Notes under the pieces: generated by a model | What the model was told of the DNA's origin: nothing | Seen by the model: only the letters and a program-made list of their open reading frames with translations | Database searches by the model: none | Translations under genes and position numbers: made by a program | Source of the DNA: Apoderus coryli | Taxonomy: Eukaryota > Arthropoda > Insecta > Coleoptera > Attelabidae | Direction: 5' to 3' | Length of the DNA stretch: 64,000 nucleotides | Assembly: GCA_911728435.2 (NCBI GenBank) | Contig: OU452200.1 | Location: forward strand, 496,001 to 560,000 | Shown here: one piece after another, positions 22,943 to 45,099 of the stretch | Position numbering within the stretch: position 1 is the stretch's first letter | How the letters are laid out: every line of letters starts with the position of its first letter

Positions 22943-23990
22943 TTTAATTATGGACAATTAAGAAAAAGCCGTTATATAATGTTTGTTTTCAATAGCTTCT
23001 GTAAATATAATTATTTAAAATTATTATTTTGTGTTTTAAATCTCCTCGTGGTAAAATTGAACTTTTAACCATAATAAAAACAATTTATTTATTTATAGCC
23101 ATATTATATTTATTTTCTGACATTGACATATGTCAGCTTAGAACTGAGATGCACGAAAGTTTTCGCTCACCTCTCTTTTTTGCAAAAAAAGCATTTTCTT
23201 TAAGGACAATGAGATTGCCATTAGCTTTATTCGGGTTCGTACAGACTGTTCTACAACTGTCAGGAGTGTGCGCAGTTCAAATTTTTATATTCTAGTTTTC
23301 TTGAACTGATTTAGAACGGTTCTCTGAGCTATTATTATTAAACACCAAGGACAAGATGCGTTCGGTAATTCTAAATTGTTCGTTTATTGATCCACATGTA
23401 GGAGAGAACCTAAAAATAACAATGCAGCAAACCTAAGAGAATTAAAATGTTGATTGACAATTGACACACGTCTACTGTCAGTATTATTGACAAGCAAAGG
23501 AATCCCTTGTCTTTGTCTTGTCAAACATTGTCTTCCTTATAAACACAATGGTATTAGCATTGTCTTTAAAAGGTTTATAAAGACAATGGTATTAGGTATT
23601 ATACAAAAATGGTTTTGGAACGTTTTAAAACTGTTTGTACTACTTTTTGTTACTTACTTATTAAAAAGGATTAATTCTACCAATTTTTGTTATATGTTGG
23701 AGTAAGTACCTATAACGCACGAGATAGCAAATATAATGTAAACTATAAAGTACATACTATTGTATAGCCTATTTTATATTTGAATTCTCTGAACAGATTT
23801 TGTTCAAAATAATAATTTTTATTGGACGAATAAAACAATAAATATATAGAATTTATTATTGAATTTTAATTATTACAAACATGTTTACTCAACTTTTCAC
23901 TATTGATATAATTTAAGAATTAAACTTAAAAATAAACCAATTTTATATTATCACAAATCATTAGGTACTAATACAAACAATGGCTCATGA
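22943..23990. other. Intergenic, ING3 upstream region and ferritin light-chain 3' region
   Basis: ING3 and the ferritin light chain are both on the minus strand. This 1-kb gap holds the ING3 promoter side and the light-chain 3'UTR. A minus-strand AATAAA candidate lies near 23818. A repeated word around ACAATGGTATTAG occurs at about 23550 and 23584. No gene seen. Confidence 0.4.
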
Positions 23991-26582
23991 TTATGCGTTT
24001 TTCTGCAAATACTCATCAAACAAGAAGAGAGCCAAAGTACTGTCAGGCCCACTAAGCAAATCACCCAAATCATTAGTATATCCTGACAACTTCCTTATAA
24101 TATCCCGATGTTTAAACGCATAGGTCTCCTCCAAATGGTGAGTAATCTCAGGATCATGGTTATCATCACGTCTTCTAGAAGACTCTCGGTGAATATCAAA
24201 CACTTCCAGTGCTAATTTCTTTTGAATATCTAATGCTTTAGCGAAAGCTCCGATTTCGTATAACTCGGCATTAGGGATAGTACCAATTTCCTCTTTAATT
24301 TCATCGTTAAAAGCGTTAAAATCCATGGAACCTCCACGTGAAGTTATGTATTTAATCAAACCGATACTATCTTCCCATAGGTAGTCAGAGAGGTCTCGGA
24401 ATACTTTCTCGAAACCAGCGCGGTTTTTCTGGTAATTCGCGAAATGCGTCGACATAAGAAGGTAGTCGAACGAACGCATGAATTGGTGGTTGGCATATTT
24501 TTGTAGATCGCTTTGCACGTTGCGTATTGCCCCGTAAGTAGCATTGCAGTTCGGTAGTTCTGTACCTAGAATTGAATCAAAACAAAGAAAGGTCAAACGT
24601 ATAACATTTATGATACCTATTGTGTTACATTATGATAATGATAATTATTATGATTCGTAGAAACAAGTTATTTGTTATAAATTTATATTAAACATTGAAA
24701 TTAAAGTCAGTAGATTATTTTTTGTACTTTGGTATTTCCGTTTCATTCTGTTTTAAAATTACATGCAGTTGGGTTATAGTCCAAGAGCTGGCTACTGGCT
24801 ACATAGATCATTTACAGGTTCCGCTATTGCCGACACGGAGATAATGTGAGAGTAGGGGGTTAAGTTAAATATGTACTTTTTTCTCATAAATAAGTGATCA
24901 GAGAAATGCAGCCATGAAAATTTACAAACAAAGCTAGAGGAAAAATCGCCAGAAGGGTAGGCCTATGTGCACTTCTGGCAATTTGTTTACTTATTCTCCA
25001 ATTCAAAACGAGATTACGACAGAAGGTGGAACAATAAGAGTTGTATTTTATATTTTACTTCATCAAGTGCATTAGTCAACATAGTTTTTACTTTAGTAAA
25101 CTATTGGAAAACTGCCAGAAGTGATTGAAATTGCTAAGTAGAAGTACACGTGATTTTGATGTGACCAAGCAAGTGTTAATAATATAATAACGAGTGTTAC
25201 GAACAATAAAACACTTAATAAACAATATTATCATACTTTTGAAACAATCGTTTATTTTTTTTTTAATGGAACAAATGATTCAGATAGACATTACAAAAAT
25301 TTATCAGTGTATGTGAACATTTGATACATACGCTGATAAGTAATTACAACAAAAGTAATATCGTACACAAAGCTAGCTAGAGAAATATTTGTTTTTTTTC
25401 AACACAATTCAATTACGGATAAACCTACTTGAAACTAGATATTGGGTCGGACAATAGTATGGTGGTTGACCTTTGGTCTAATATTATGTACAATGATTTA
25501 CGATTTTATATAAGAAACCTTCGCAGATGAATTTCACAGAGTTCTACCAGGGACTTTAGTGATGCTCAATGTATAATGAATTTATAGATAGATTTGTTAT
25601 TATCTATTATGTTGGATAGGCTTGAAAAACACAAAACCATACTTGCAAATTTTGCTAGTTTCTCCCTATATCTGCCCCTGAAGATATTTCTGCAAAATCA
25701 GCCCATTTTATTAATTTATCATCATTTTATGAAAACGATTTGTTCAAAGTAACAGAGCCACTCTTAAAGCTGAATTCAAAATTTTCGCCATTGAACCATT
25801 GATTCCAAAAAACATCGATACTGTGCGCAAAATGATAGAACATGATAGACATGTAACCTACAGAGACTCAGAAGCTCCGCATTAGACCTATTTCATAGAA
25901 TATTTCGAAAACTATTGCTTGACAGTTAAATTTAAATGTTTTATAATTTTCACCCTCTTCAAGGTGGTGCTTTTTTCAAATTTTACCTCAGACGTTTCTT
26001 CTTTAACTTTTTTAAATATAGACCTCGACCAAAAGAAGGAACCTGACCAATACCGGAAAAAATGCCGGTACAAAAAATCCCTATAGCTCTTTGTTAAAAT
26101 ACAAAAAAAAACATAAATAACCTTCCTACAATCCCCCCCGTCATTTCTATACATCCTTTTTGCAAAATAAATGTCCTAACTTAACCTAATGTCCTTGTTT
26201 TAATTATTAAAATTAATTATGAAAATTAATAATAAGATGTTCTATTATTATGACTGATTTTTTTTATTAAACGATGTGTATTAAATTTCAATGTCAGCTT
26301 TTAAAAGTGTATATAAATAATACTGGATGCGTCCCTGCTTTAAGCAATAAAAATATAGAACAGCTGATTAAAATGTCAAAATAGCACAACTAATAAAAAA
26401 TTCCATACCTAACCCTAATTACAGTAAAAAACGTAAAATTATTTTAAATAAACTAATAGGCACATACCTTGCTTGGTGGCTGATGGTTTACATGCTTCCT
26501 GCGTATCTTTATAGCAAAAGTCGTCAGCGGCCCTGGCCGACAAAACAATCAAACTGAAGAGTACAACAAAGATGGCTTTCAT
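23991..26582 (-). CDS. Fer2LCH: Secreted ferritin light-chain homologue (229 aa)
   Basis: Coding exons 26582-26468 and 24565-23991, joined in phase 1; a 5'UTR exon ends at a CAG|GTTAG donor near 26669. Residues 1-18 are a signal peptide (MKAIFVVLFSLIVLSARA), so the protein enters the secretory pathway as insect ferritin does. The four-helix ferritin fold follows, with cysteines near the N-terminus (FCYK, EACK, NCNATYG). The ferroxidase EExxH motif is replaced by WEDSIGLIKYI, so this is the non-catalytic subunit that supports mineral nucleation and assembly with the heavy chain. It is divergently arranged with the heavy chain 1.3 kb away, as in Drosophila. I find no iron-responsive element in its leader. 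The 1.9-kb intron shows no gene. Confidence 0.93.
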
Positions 26583-26769
26583 GATCCCTATAACAATAAT
26601 AACAACAATATTAGGTAGGTATATTACAATCGGGTTGAACACGTCGAAAAACAAATTGAACTAACCTGGCATCTCGTCAGCGTAATCAAGAATAGCTTTT
26701 GACAAAACGTTTTCCACTAGTAAATACGTAAGTATCTTTATTTACACAATCTGTATTGTAATTTTATAA

Positions 26770-27700
26770 TAGCAGAACGCAGTTGTCAGACAATTATCAA
26801 CCGTATAGACGTGCGCAAAAGTGCGGAGCGCACCTATTCAAAAATTCCCAACAACAAAGGAAAAGAACAGTCATGAGTTTCATAGGAATGCGACATTGCC
26901 ATGTTGCAATAAAAAGTGGCAAATTAACAGGAGTTCTCATTTTCGAAGTGGTTAGCCTAACTCATCTTCGTAATAAGTAGTTTCGTCATTTCAAAAATTA
27001 TTTTTATGTGAATAAAGTCTTAAAACACTGGCAACCTTCTTAGTTTCCGTATATGTAGGCTTTGAACCATAAAACAAATCGTCATTACTTGCTATTATAA
27101 GAATCGTTCATGAAATACTTTGTCAGCTAAAGCATAGGTCACCAAGATATCTCACGGTGACCAACCATTATAGTATATCTGAGAGCACTTTGATTTATTC
27201 CTTCTTCTTCTTTTCCTATGGCCATTTGCTTCATTAAACATTGGGTCATCCCACTTTGATTTCAATTTTAATAGAAGTAAGCCTTCATTAAGCCTTGTAA
27301 AGGAGGATTAACAGAGTGGTCACAATATGATATTGAAATTGAATTAAAAAAACAATCAATATTTTCAAATGGATCCCATTTTTCTTATGATTTTATTAAA
27401 TTTAAAGGTGACATCAAGTTGTCACAAAAAATTAATGAAAACATTAGCATTCAACAATTATTTTATTGTAAAAAGTAATTACTTCATTGTAATACATGTT
27501 TTACAATTCTATACACCTAGTACTACTACTATTTTTTTAATAATTATAATTGTTTCTGGAAATTTCCAAGACATTATTTACCAGGCACAATGTGGCAACA
27601 ACGCGGTAGTATCGAGTGAACACAACACAAAACCCATACGATTTGTGTGTAAAAATTAGTGCAGTGCGCAAATTGAGGACTAGTACAAGTAAACACCAAT
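26770..27700. promoter_or_regulatory. Shared divergent region between the two ferritin genes
   Basis: About 0.9 kb separates the light-chain 5'UTR exon (minus) from the heavy-chain leader (plus). Head-to-head ferritin genes are the usual insect arrangement and suggest joint control of the two subunits. No TATA box or metal-response element can be assigned with confidence by eye. Confidence 0.5.
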
Positions 27701-27733
27701 TCAAAAGAACAATTGGAAATATAGTATAGTCCA

Positions 27734-27758
27734 CCTTCTGCACCAGTGAGTGTAAAGG
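27734..27758 (+). promoter_or_regulatory. Iron-responsive element in the ferritin heavy-chain leader
   Basis: A canonical IRE lies 123 nt before the heavy-chain ATG. The hexaloop is CAGTGA (27744-27749). The upper stem of five pairs is TGCAC/GTGTA, with one G-U pair. A single bulged C is at 27738. The lower stem is CCTT/AAGG. IRP1 binding to such loops blocks ferritin translation when iron is low. Confidence 0.92.
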
Positions 27759-27880
27759 CAGACTGCAGGCGAGTGATTCAGTAAATAGCGAAATACCTAT
27801 TAATAATTATAATCGCGAGACATAATATTATTCTTAACGTACAACACGAGAAGAGCCAATTGTACTTCAATCAAGACAAA

Positions 27881-30307
27881 ATGAGGAACATCCTATTAAC
27901 ATTTGTCGTTTTGGCAATTACAGCAACGGGTTTCACATCGGCCCAACTACATTGTGAGTTAAATACTTGATTAATTATTGATATTTATTATTATTAATGA
28001 GTTATGTTATTCCGTATTAGCATTATTTTTGTTTTGATTCTTGTTTTGGGGTCAAGGTTAAATAATAATAGTTCTGTGCTGCCATGTTTTTATACAGAGT
28101 CGTATTCAAAGAAATTATGATTTTAAGGACTCTGTAGGAATAGTTATTGTCATTGATATTAAGTCAACAACATTTTGTTTAACCCAATAAATTGATGTAA
28201 AAATAATAGTAAGAGCTCCGTACTAATATTATAGATGGTAGGAGGTCTTCATTTATTGCTTTGAGGTATTCTATTTATGTCAGGTTTATTTGTAAAACTT
28301 ATAAAACCAAAACCAACTGTATTATAAGGGTTCTAAGAAAAGTGAGTACTTGATTCTAAATAGGAATATATTTATTTTCAATTTATTGTTATCTGTAAGT
28401 GAAATTTTATTAAAATTGAATTAGTATTTATGATTTAAATCAGTTGTTTTCTTGTCAAGGGTTTTTAAATAATTTATCTATTGACGTGGGTAAATTTTGT
28501 CGTACTTGATAAATAAAATTACTCAAGTAGTTGTTTCAGATAAGTATGTTCTCTTAAGGTACAGACTTTGGATTTTAGGGTCAAACATTTGAAAAGGAAT
28601 TTAGCAAACAATCTAATGATTTTTCATTACTTAGTCTTATTTTAGATTTTTTTATATAAGCAGAAGATGCATCCACCACTGTACTGCTGTTATATTTTTA
28701 ATTATTACATTCGAAAACATAGTTTTCTTAACAGTTTGACAGGGCTGTCAGCATTAGCAGTGCAGTGGTAATCCTGTGCCTCCAAATGTTTGGTAAAAAT
28801 ATTCAGAGCATGTCTTTTGTTCAGACTTTAATTTAATTGGAAAGGGGATAATCACCCCTTTTTTAAATAGTTGATATTGACGTCAACCTCTGTTGTACTG
28901 TTCAAATACCCAAAACCAAAAACTCAAGTATGGTTAAGCGACTAAGCATGTGATAACTTTAGAGTATCAAAAAGCGCAAGAATTCAAATTGGGAGCTCTC
29001 TGGACAAAGTTTTAGATCTGGAATAAGCACAACTAGCCTTAACGCACAGACAGCTTTCTCTTGCCTAATTCGTGCGCTTTATACACTGGTGTGAGATGCA
29101 TGATATGTTGAAAGTCTTTAAATGTTTTTGACTAAACTGAATGTGAATTTGAGTAAATTGAAATTTCTAACTAGAAGACCTCTTTTATATTGATACTTTA
29201 TCGATCAATTAGTCAGGGTTTGGGGAGTTTACTGCGACACTTCCCTGCATTGTATCAATACCATCAAGTCGCCCTCGTCCTGTTGATTTTGTTGTTGATC
29301 AGTTGGGACTCACGGCGTTGAGGTAGAGGAGAGTAGTTACAGACCTAAGAGATACTATACAAGATTTTAATCAATATTTTTTCGATTGTTAATTAGTTCT
29401 CATGTCCCCTCTAGACACTATAAAGGCTCTCCTCTCGAGAAACGAGATTGGCAAATACTTGCTCTCATTCCAGTATTGATTTCTTTGCACCTATCGGTGA
29501 ATTTATTCGCTCCTTGAAATGTCAAGTGCCGTAGTGGCATGATTCCGATTACTATTCTATTGAAATTTGCTTTTATCTATTAATAAATAAATATATTTAC
29601 AGGTGAGCACCGCAAACCAAACATCCCAGATGACTGGCTGGACATGGTCGATCCATGCGTCAACCAAATGCGCACGCAAATCCAACAAGAACTGAAAGCA
29701 GCCATGCAATACATGGCGATGGGCGCACATTTTTCTAAAGACACTATCAATCGACCGGGATTCGCTCACCTGTTTTTCGAAGCAGCTAGCGAGGAACGGG
29801 AACATGCCATTAAACTGATCTCCTACTTACTTATGAGAGGTGAACTTACTTCTAGAGTCAGTGATCTCATCAAAAGAAATGTACGTGTATGAGAATTTAC
29901 CTTCAAATCATATCATATCAACTGTTATTTCTTTAAATTCTAGCTTGCTCCACCGGTAATTACTTGGGCGTCTGCTGCAGACGCTTTGAGAGATGCCTTG
30001 AAGCTAGAAGCTTTAGTTACTAAGAAGATCCGTAACGTTATTAAAGTCTGTGAAGATGGTGAAAACAAGGCTAACTTTAATGACTATCATGTAACTATTA
30101 ACGAGCATTTGTACGAATTCTTTCGTTTACTTTTGTTTTTGATTTCAGTTGGTTGATTATTTGACATCTGACTTCTTGGACGAGCAATACAAGGGTCAAC
30201 GTGATCTGGCTGGCAAACTCTCAACTTTGGACAAGATGATGGATCGACATGGAGCTTTAGGAGAATTCTTGTACGACAAAAAGTTGCTTGAAGCCACTGT
30301 TATATAA
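27881..30307 (+). CDS. Fer1HCH: Secreted ferritin heavy chain (218 aa, 4 coding exons)
   Basis: Exons 27881-27953, 29603-29880, 29944-30090, 30149-30307, all with GT-AG borders and consistent phase. Residues 1-21 form a signal peptide (MRNILLTFVVLAITATGFTSA). The ferroxidase centre is present: Glu in IQQELKAAMQY with its Tyr, Glu and His in SEEREH, Glu in LKLEALV, and a Gln in DEQYKGQ. It oxidises Fe(II) and, with the light chain, forms the secreted ferritin shell used for iron storage and transport. An IRE in the leader indicates translational control by iron. A polyadenylation signal AATAAA is at about 30399. Intron 1 (1.65 kb) shows nothing else. Confidence 0.95.
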
Positions 30308-30309
30308 AT

Positions 30310-31486
30310 TATAATAGTACAAACAACCATCAACAAAAATTAATGAGTTTGTGATTTCTATTAAATATATTTTTCAAGAAACGATTTTAATATGAAAATA
30401 AAGACCATTTTTTATTAGTAAAATATTGTCTTACCTAAGAATTGTGATAGTTATTTTCTATGTTATAGTAAAGATTTTTTGTTTCAATTACAATTAAAAA
30501 TACTTTAGTAAGTACTGTAAGGGATTTTTTTCTAAATATATTATTAAAACAGTGCATTAGTTTAATTTAAATTAAAGTCTCTTCATAAGCACGTAGTTGC
30601 AAACATTACGTAGTGCATCTACGTTTAACATCAGCCTGGTCTTACAAATTGCTTTTCGAATTGAGTGAATTTAAGTATACATACCTAATAGGTACTTACT
30701 GATGAGTTTACTTCGTCTGGAAAATAACAATCGCACAGTTTAACTACATTAACACTTCACATATTCCCTTTAACTCCGAATTAATTATATTTTCCTATTA
30801 AGTTCGAATGTCTACTGATAATTATTTAATTAAAAGACAGTTAGGATTTATGAGTTCCATATATTTATTATTAATTGGTTCCATAGCTTATTTAAAAATA
30901 AATATAAGTTCTTATTTTCTAATGTTGGCTATAGCTATGACAAATGTCAAAACTTTTTCCAAAGCCTGTGTCACATTTAAGTGGAAAATTTGTACGTATG
31001 ATGTAAAAGATGAACACCATTGTCTAATACAATGGCAATATCATTATCATTGTTTTTATAAACAACAAAGCTTTATTCGGAATGACGATTATTATAGTTT
31101 AAGTTCCTTTTACAACACAATACAAGTGAAGTGAGTGCTAGGTGACCATGTAACATCAATTCAGTTCTTAGATTAGGAAAGAGAGATTCAGTTAGTTAGT
31201 TAGACCGTGACTCAGCTGAGCTGTAATAGGAAAACGATTCTTGGTTTTAAGCTGAATACACAATATAATTTCTTGAAACGAAGTCGTATGTCGTATGTTT
31301 TCTTAACATAACCGACTAATATAGAATACTAATTAACGGGTTTTGATTAAACTAACTGTGATCACAGCTTTAAAAGTTTATTTACATTCCTAAATCCCAA
31401 ACATTTTTTAACGGTATGATTTCTGTTTATTTTTCTATTTATATAATAATAACAAAATAAGTATTTTTATTACATCTAAGCACAAT
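30310..31486. other. Ferritin 3'UTR and intergenic region
   Basis: Holds the heavy-chain 3'UTR (to about 30415) and AT-rich sequence. A 108-codon open frame at 30808 has no recognisable domain and reads like chance AT-rich sequence. No gene supported. Confidence 0.4.
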
Positions 31487-32795
31487 ATGACTATAATTAT
31501 AAAACGTTTCTCACAGCTCGCAATGGACTCCACAGTAGCCCGAAGCAAATTCCGGGGCTGTCTTTTAGGCGCATTAATGGGTGACTGCCTTGGCGCGCCT
31601 TATGAGGGCGATATAGTCTCTAGCGGTGATAAAATTATTATACAACGGTATTTCGATAAACTGGAAGATCCAACATACAAGGGTAATGGAAATTACTAAA
31701 CAATTAAATTATTAAGTACTAGTTTTACTATACATACTAGGACCATTCCGAAGATATACAGACGATACTGCTATGACGAAGTCTGTAGCACAGTTCCTCA
31801 TAGATAAACCTGAACCAGATTATAAATATTTAGCAAAACTGTTTGTGGAGGAGTATTATAGGAAACCTAAACGCGGATATGGAAGCAATGTTATGGGGGT
31901 GTTTGAAAAATTGAAGAAAACCAAATATGAAGATGTATTTAAACCTGGTAAAGCTTTCATAGTTCTGGTATCCAAAGATTTTCTTGTAAAGATCCTGTCT
32001 TTTAGCTAGTGAACAATTCGGAGGCGCAGGATCTTATGGCAATGGTGGAGCAATGCGAATTGCTCCGCTAGCACTATTCTATAATGATAATTACGATGCA
32101 ATGGTAAAAGTTGCGAGAAATGTTACAAAAATCACACATTCAAACCATATTGGTATAAATGGAGCATTGTTACAATGCCTGGCTATTCATCAAGCATTCC
32201 TGATACCGTCAGATCAGAATATCAATGTGAAAGACTTTTGCGAACAGTTGTATCAGAAAATCAAACATATCGAAACCCCAAATGTCGATGATCAGGAGGA
32301 CAGTGACAAGTAAGTGGAAAAGACATCTGAAAAGCAGGGAAATGAACTATTAATTACAGCGAAGCCCAGAAACCGTACCAAAACAAGATGAAAATTGTTG
32401 AAAACATGTTGGGATGGAAATACTCCGATGAATTGGATGATGAAATAATTGTAATGTTAGGGAATGATATTAACGCGTATGACTCAGTACCAACAGCGAT
32501 TTATTGTTTCTTGAGGGCTCAGAACAACATACCAGAAGTGCAGGTTAGGTTTTTCAAACTGGGTCCTTCGAGTCAGTAAAATGTTTTGTTTCAGACTGAT
32601 AATCTGTTCAGGAGAACCATACAATACGCGATTACTTTGGGAGGGGATACCGATACTATAGCTTCGATGGCAGGTGCTATTGCCGGGGCATATTTAGGAG
32701 AAGAAAGAATTAACAATGAATTGCTCAAACATTGTGAATTTCATAGTGAAATTAGAGACATTGCAGATAAGTTGTATGAGGCGTCGCAAACTTAA
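31487..32795 (+). CDS. ADPRS: ADP-ribosylhydrolase ARH3 (ADPRS), 5 exons, 363 aa
   Basis: Exons 31487-31682, 31741-31947, 32006-32309, 32360-32543, 32595-32795; frames join cleanly. If the ATG at 31523 is used instead, the protein starts MDSTVARSK and is 12 residues shorter. Motifs of the ARH fold: GCLLGALMGDCLGAPYEGD (metal-site Glu), FRRYTDDTAMT (Asp-Asp pair), GSYGNGGAMRIAPLAL, and LGGDTDTIASMAGAIAGA (second metal site Asp-Thr-Asp). These bind two Mg ions and the ADP-ribose. ARH3 removes serine-linked ADP-ribose from proteins after DNA damage and degrades poly(ADP-ribose), in nucleus and mitochondria. Human ARH3 is of the same length. Confidence 0.94.
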
Positions 32796-33056
32796 ATTTT
32801 ATTTATAGCTTTTATTGTTATGTTAGCAAGTAATATATATTATATAACAGTTACCAGTGTTTTATTTAAATGGATTCTGAGAGAGTGAACCGTGTATTTT
32901 GAACTGTTCTCTATGACTGTCCAGCTTGTTGTGAAAGTAACCCTAGAATAGAAGATATAGTACTTTTTATTTTGGAGCAAAATATAACAAGTCCCACTTG
33001 AAACAAAAATCCCATGCCACTTGTAAAGCATTGTATTCAATGGGCTAGATCTCCTG

Positions 33057-33750
33057 TTGCATAATGCCCAACAGACAGACACAGACTTTACTTGTTTAGC
33101 CAGGAACTTTTCCCGATTAAGATGTTTGATCGATGAAAGTTCAAGGATTAATGCGTCTGATTCGGTAATTAATGGGGATCAGAGTGACGTCATTTACACG
33201 GACTGCTCTCGTGCATTCGATAAGGTTGACCATGCATTGCTTCTATCCAAACTTGTTGAACATTATGATTTCTCTAAAGATGCTTATCTTTTTATGACAT
33301 CTTACCTAGAAGGTAGGATGCAGTCGGTAAATGCTGTTCTACTGAGTTTTGCAGCACATCGGGAGTTCCTCAGGGCAGCAATTTGAGTCCCTTATTGTTT
33401 AATATTTTTATTAACGAGCTGCCTAATGTATTAAAGCATTCCTCTGGCTTGTTACTTGCGGATGACTTTAAGTTTTACAGAGCAATCACTTGTGAGCGGG
33501 ATTGTGAGTATTTACAGAAGGATATTGATGCTGTGAGCAGCTGGTTTCATCTAAATAATATGACACTCAACATTCAACAATGTGCTGTGGTCAGCTACAC
33601 TTATGTATCAATGTGAGGATACTCAGCTTACTCGAAAGTCTGAAGTCAGGGACCTGGGGGTTTGTTTTCAGCAAAACCATAGATTTCCAAATCATTACAA
33701 TTTTATTATAAATAAAGCATTTCCAATGCTAGGCTTAGTGTTTTGATAAA
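33057..33750 (+). mobile_element. LINE reverse transcriptase fragment
   Basis: Translation gives DVIYTDCSRAFDKVDHALLL, then a frameshift near 33380, MSPLLFNIFINELPNVL, a LADDFKFY catalytic box, and near 33640 SEVRDLGVCFQQNH. Broken and truncated at both ends; it ends in an ATTATTATTAA tail near 33770. Confidence 0.8.
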
Positions 33751-33779
33751 TAAAATAAAGATTATTATTAATTGCCGAA

Positions 33780-34300
33780 GACATCTTGTCCGGAATCTTA
33801 TAATGGTCTCAGACCGATCCGGCTTTGTCAAAGGTTTTTGAGCGTATAGTCAGCAACCAGGTGAGGGGCTATCTGGATGAATTTTCTATTCTGTCTGTGG
33901 TCCAGTCTGGTTTCCGCGAAAAACATAGCACTACCACAGCATTGCTAAGGGTGGTCGACGACATAGCGAGTGCAATGGATAAATCGCAACTTGTAATGCT
34001 TGCTTTATTGGATCAAAGCAAGGCTTTTGATCTGGTCAACTTCAAGCTGCTAATTAGCAAGCGAAAATATCTTGGTTTTGATGATGCCTCGCTGGATTGG
34101 TTTCGAAGTTATCTGACAAATAGGAGACAAAGAGTTAAGCTTGGTCTGACGAACTATTCGGGGTTTGGCGTGACGAAAAGTAGAGTCACCCAGGGTAGCA
34201 TTTTGGGCCTAGTCTTGTTCCTGATTTCTACATTCGATGTGACTTCGGTCGTGAACTGCTCCAGACTGCATATGTTTGCGGATGATGATGCTTAGTTGAT
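33780..34300 (+). mobile_element. Second LINE fragment, different lineage
   Basis: Reads LSKVFERIVSNQVRGYLDEF, VQSGFREKHSTTTALLRV, LLDQSKAFDLVNFKLL, FRSYLTNRRQRVKLG, TQGSILGLVLFLI and ends at MFADDDA*. This is the finger and palm part of a Jockey-like reverse transcriptase, cut off right after the catalytic box. Confidence 0.82.
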
Positions 34301-34695
34301 TGTGTCATGCTTAGTTGATTGTGTTATAGTTGCGTAGAAATAATAATAAATTAAGGAACACTTTTTTTTTCATAGTTGTTAAGATGTTCATGGTTGAGGT
34401 TGTGAAAGCCCTCCAATAGTTATGATCTGGTAGCTATGATCAGAGAGGTCACTCTCAATAACAACTATCTGTGTGGTACTCCTACCTAATTCTTTACTAG
34501 ATACTGTCAAATGTTGTTTGAGGGTTATCGTTGATAATCCCGTCATAAATTCTTGCAGCAGTTTCATTTTTTATCTGTATTCAATAAGAAAAGGGTTCCA
34601 ATTCTCAAAATAAACTCTTGATTCACTATCCTAGGTCGCATAACCATCTCATACCGTTGATGCTTACCAATGTGATCGACTGTTGTCCAACATGA

Positions 34696-35162
34696 GAAGA
34701 CGCGAGTGTGAAATGTTCGGATTGGGCATCGCTGGCTGAGTCCATTTTGGAGAAATTCACGGTGTTGGCGCAGTCGGGAGCTGGCGAAGGCGATATTGCA
34801 CACAAACTGATTAAATGCGATGCTGGCACTCGAAACAGATTAGTTTTGGCGATACCGTACATAGTTAGGTAAGGGATTTATTGTATGTAGTAAATTAGTA
34901 TCATTAAATATGTTTTTTCCTTAGGAAGGAGTCAATGCTGGGTAAACTAATGGTGCGGTACGGCGGTCTTGATATCCTCCTGCAGTTATTACGCGATTAT
35001 AAGTCCCAACTACAAAGCAACACAATTGAAGCGTTAAATATTCTCGCGACGCGCGGTTTAAACATTGCCAATCCCAAAAAGATCCTTCGGATCCTTTACG
35101 CGAAGAAAATCCCATTCCAAAACCTTGAAACGGCTCCTCCTTTTTTTTTTCATAATTGCTAA
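34696..35162 (+). CDS. Partial armadillo-like protein, two exons
   Basis: Exon A (from about 34696 to 34868) reads CSDWASLAESILEKF, QSGAGEGDIAHKLIKCD and RNRLVLAIPYIVR, with a GTAAGG donor. Exon B (34925-35162, acceptor TTCCTTAG) continues in phase with KESMLGKLMVRYGGLDILLQ, NTIEALNILATRGLNI and then runs into a poly-T tract and a stop. The helical LLxLL pattern resembles armadillo repeats, and the wording recalls ARMC5, but that is from memory and unsure. No start codon, no BTB domain and no further exons were found, so this is probably a displaced gene piece or a pseudogene. Confidence 0.45.
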
Positions 35163-35315
35163 GGTAGAGTGGAAGAATGGCATTTGCCAAATCTCTGTCT
35201 TTTTGTGCAAATGTAAGAACTTATATTTCACAATAAATCATTTATTTATTTATAAAATTTGGTATTTATACTAATGATGAATCATAGAATATGTCGCGGT
35301 TAAAAATATCCCTAC

Positions 35316-35640
35316 GTTTCGCGGAGAACTACCGTTTCATCAGCTAAAATGATTTAATGCTTAGGCCTTTGTTCTGAAAAAAGCTCCAAATTAACCTCCT
35401 ACTAAGAAAACGAAGCGTTGTTCAGAATTGACCCTTCGAGCCAACTAAATACCTGTTCTAAATGACTCGAAATAAAACAACCTTTTCATCAGCTAAAATG
35501 ATTTAATGCTTAGGCCTTTGTTCTGAAAAAAGCTCCTAATTAACCTCCTACTAAGACAACGAAGCGTTTTTCAGAATTGACCCTTCGAGCCAACTAAATA
35601 CCTGTTCTAAACGACTCGAAATAAAACAACTGGATAATCA
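35316..35640. repeat. Tandem duplication of about 153 bp next to a hammerhead-like motif
   Basis: A block starting TTTCATCAGCTAAAATGA at about 35334 is repeated from about 35486. Both copies end ACTCGAAATAAAACAAC (35472-35490 and 35617-35631). On the minus strand, 35343-35316 reads CTGATGA and GAAAC around a short stem, another hammerhead-like core. Confidence 0.6.
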
Positions 35641-35809
35641 TACTTGAAACATTCATGTTAATTGGAATGAAATCACATAAATTAATATTTAATCACTGTT
35701 AAACCCCAAAACGTTCAGTGCTCATCTACTATAAACATTTAGCGCTAGATACAAATCTATTCTGTCTGTAATTGTTACAAAAAAAAAATAATACACTAAG
35801 TTAGGAAAA

Positions 35810-45088
<9,279 letters not shown>

Positions 45089-45099
45089 GATGTGAATTT

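Noticed and set aside
26700..26730. Possible iron-responsive element in the light-chain leader (minus strand TAGTGG)
   Set aside because: The loop lacks the CAGTGN consensus, and neither the flanking stem nor a bulged C can be formed.
30808..31134. 108-codon open frame between ferritin heavy chain and ARH3
   Set aside because: No domain, AT-rich composition, no splice or regulatory context.
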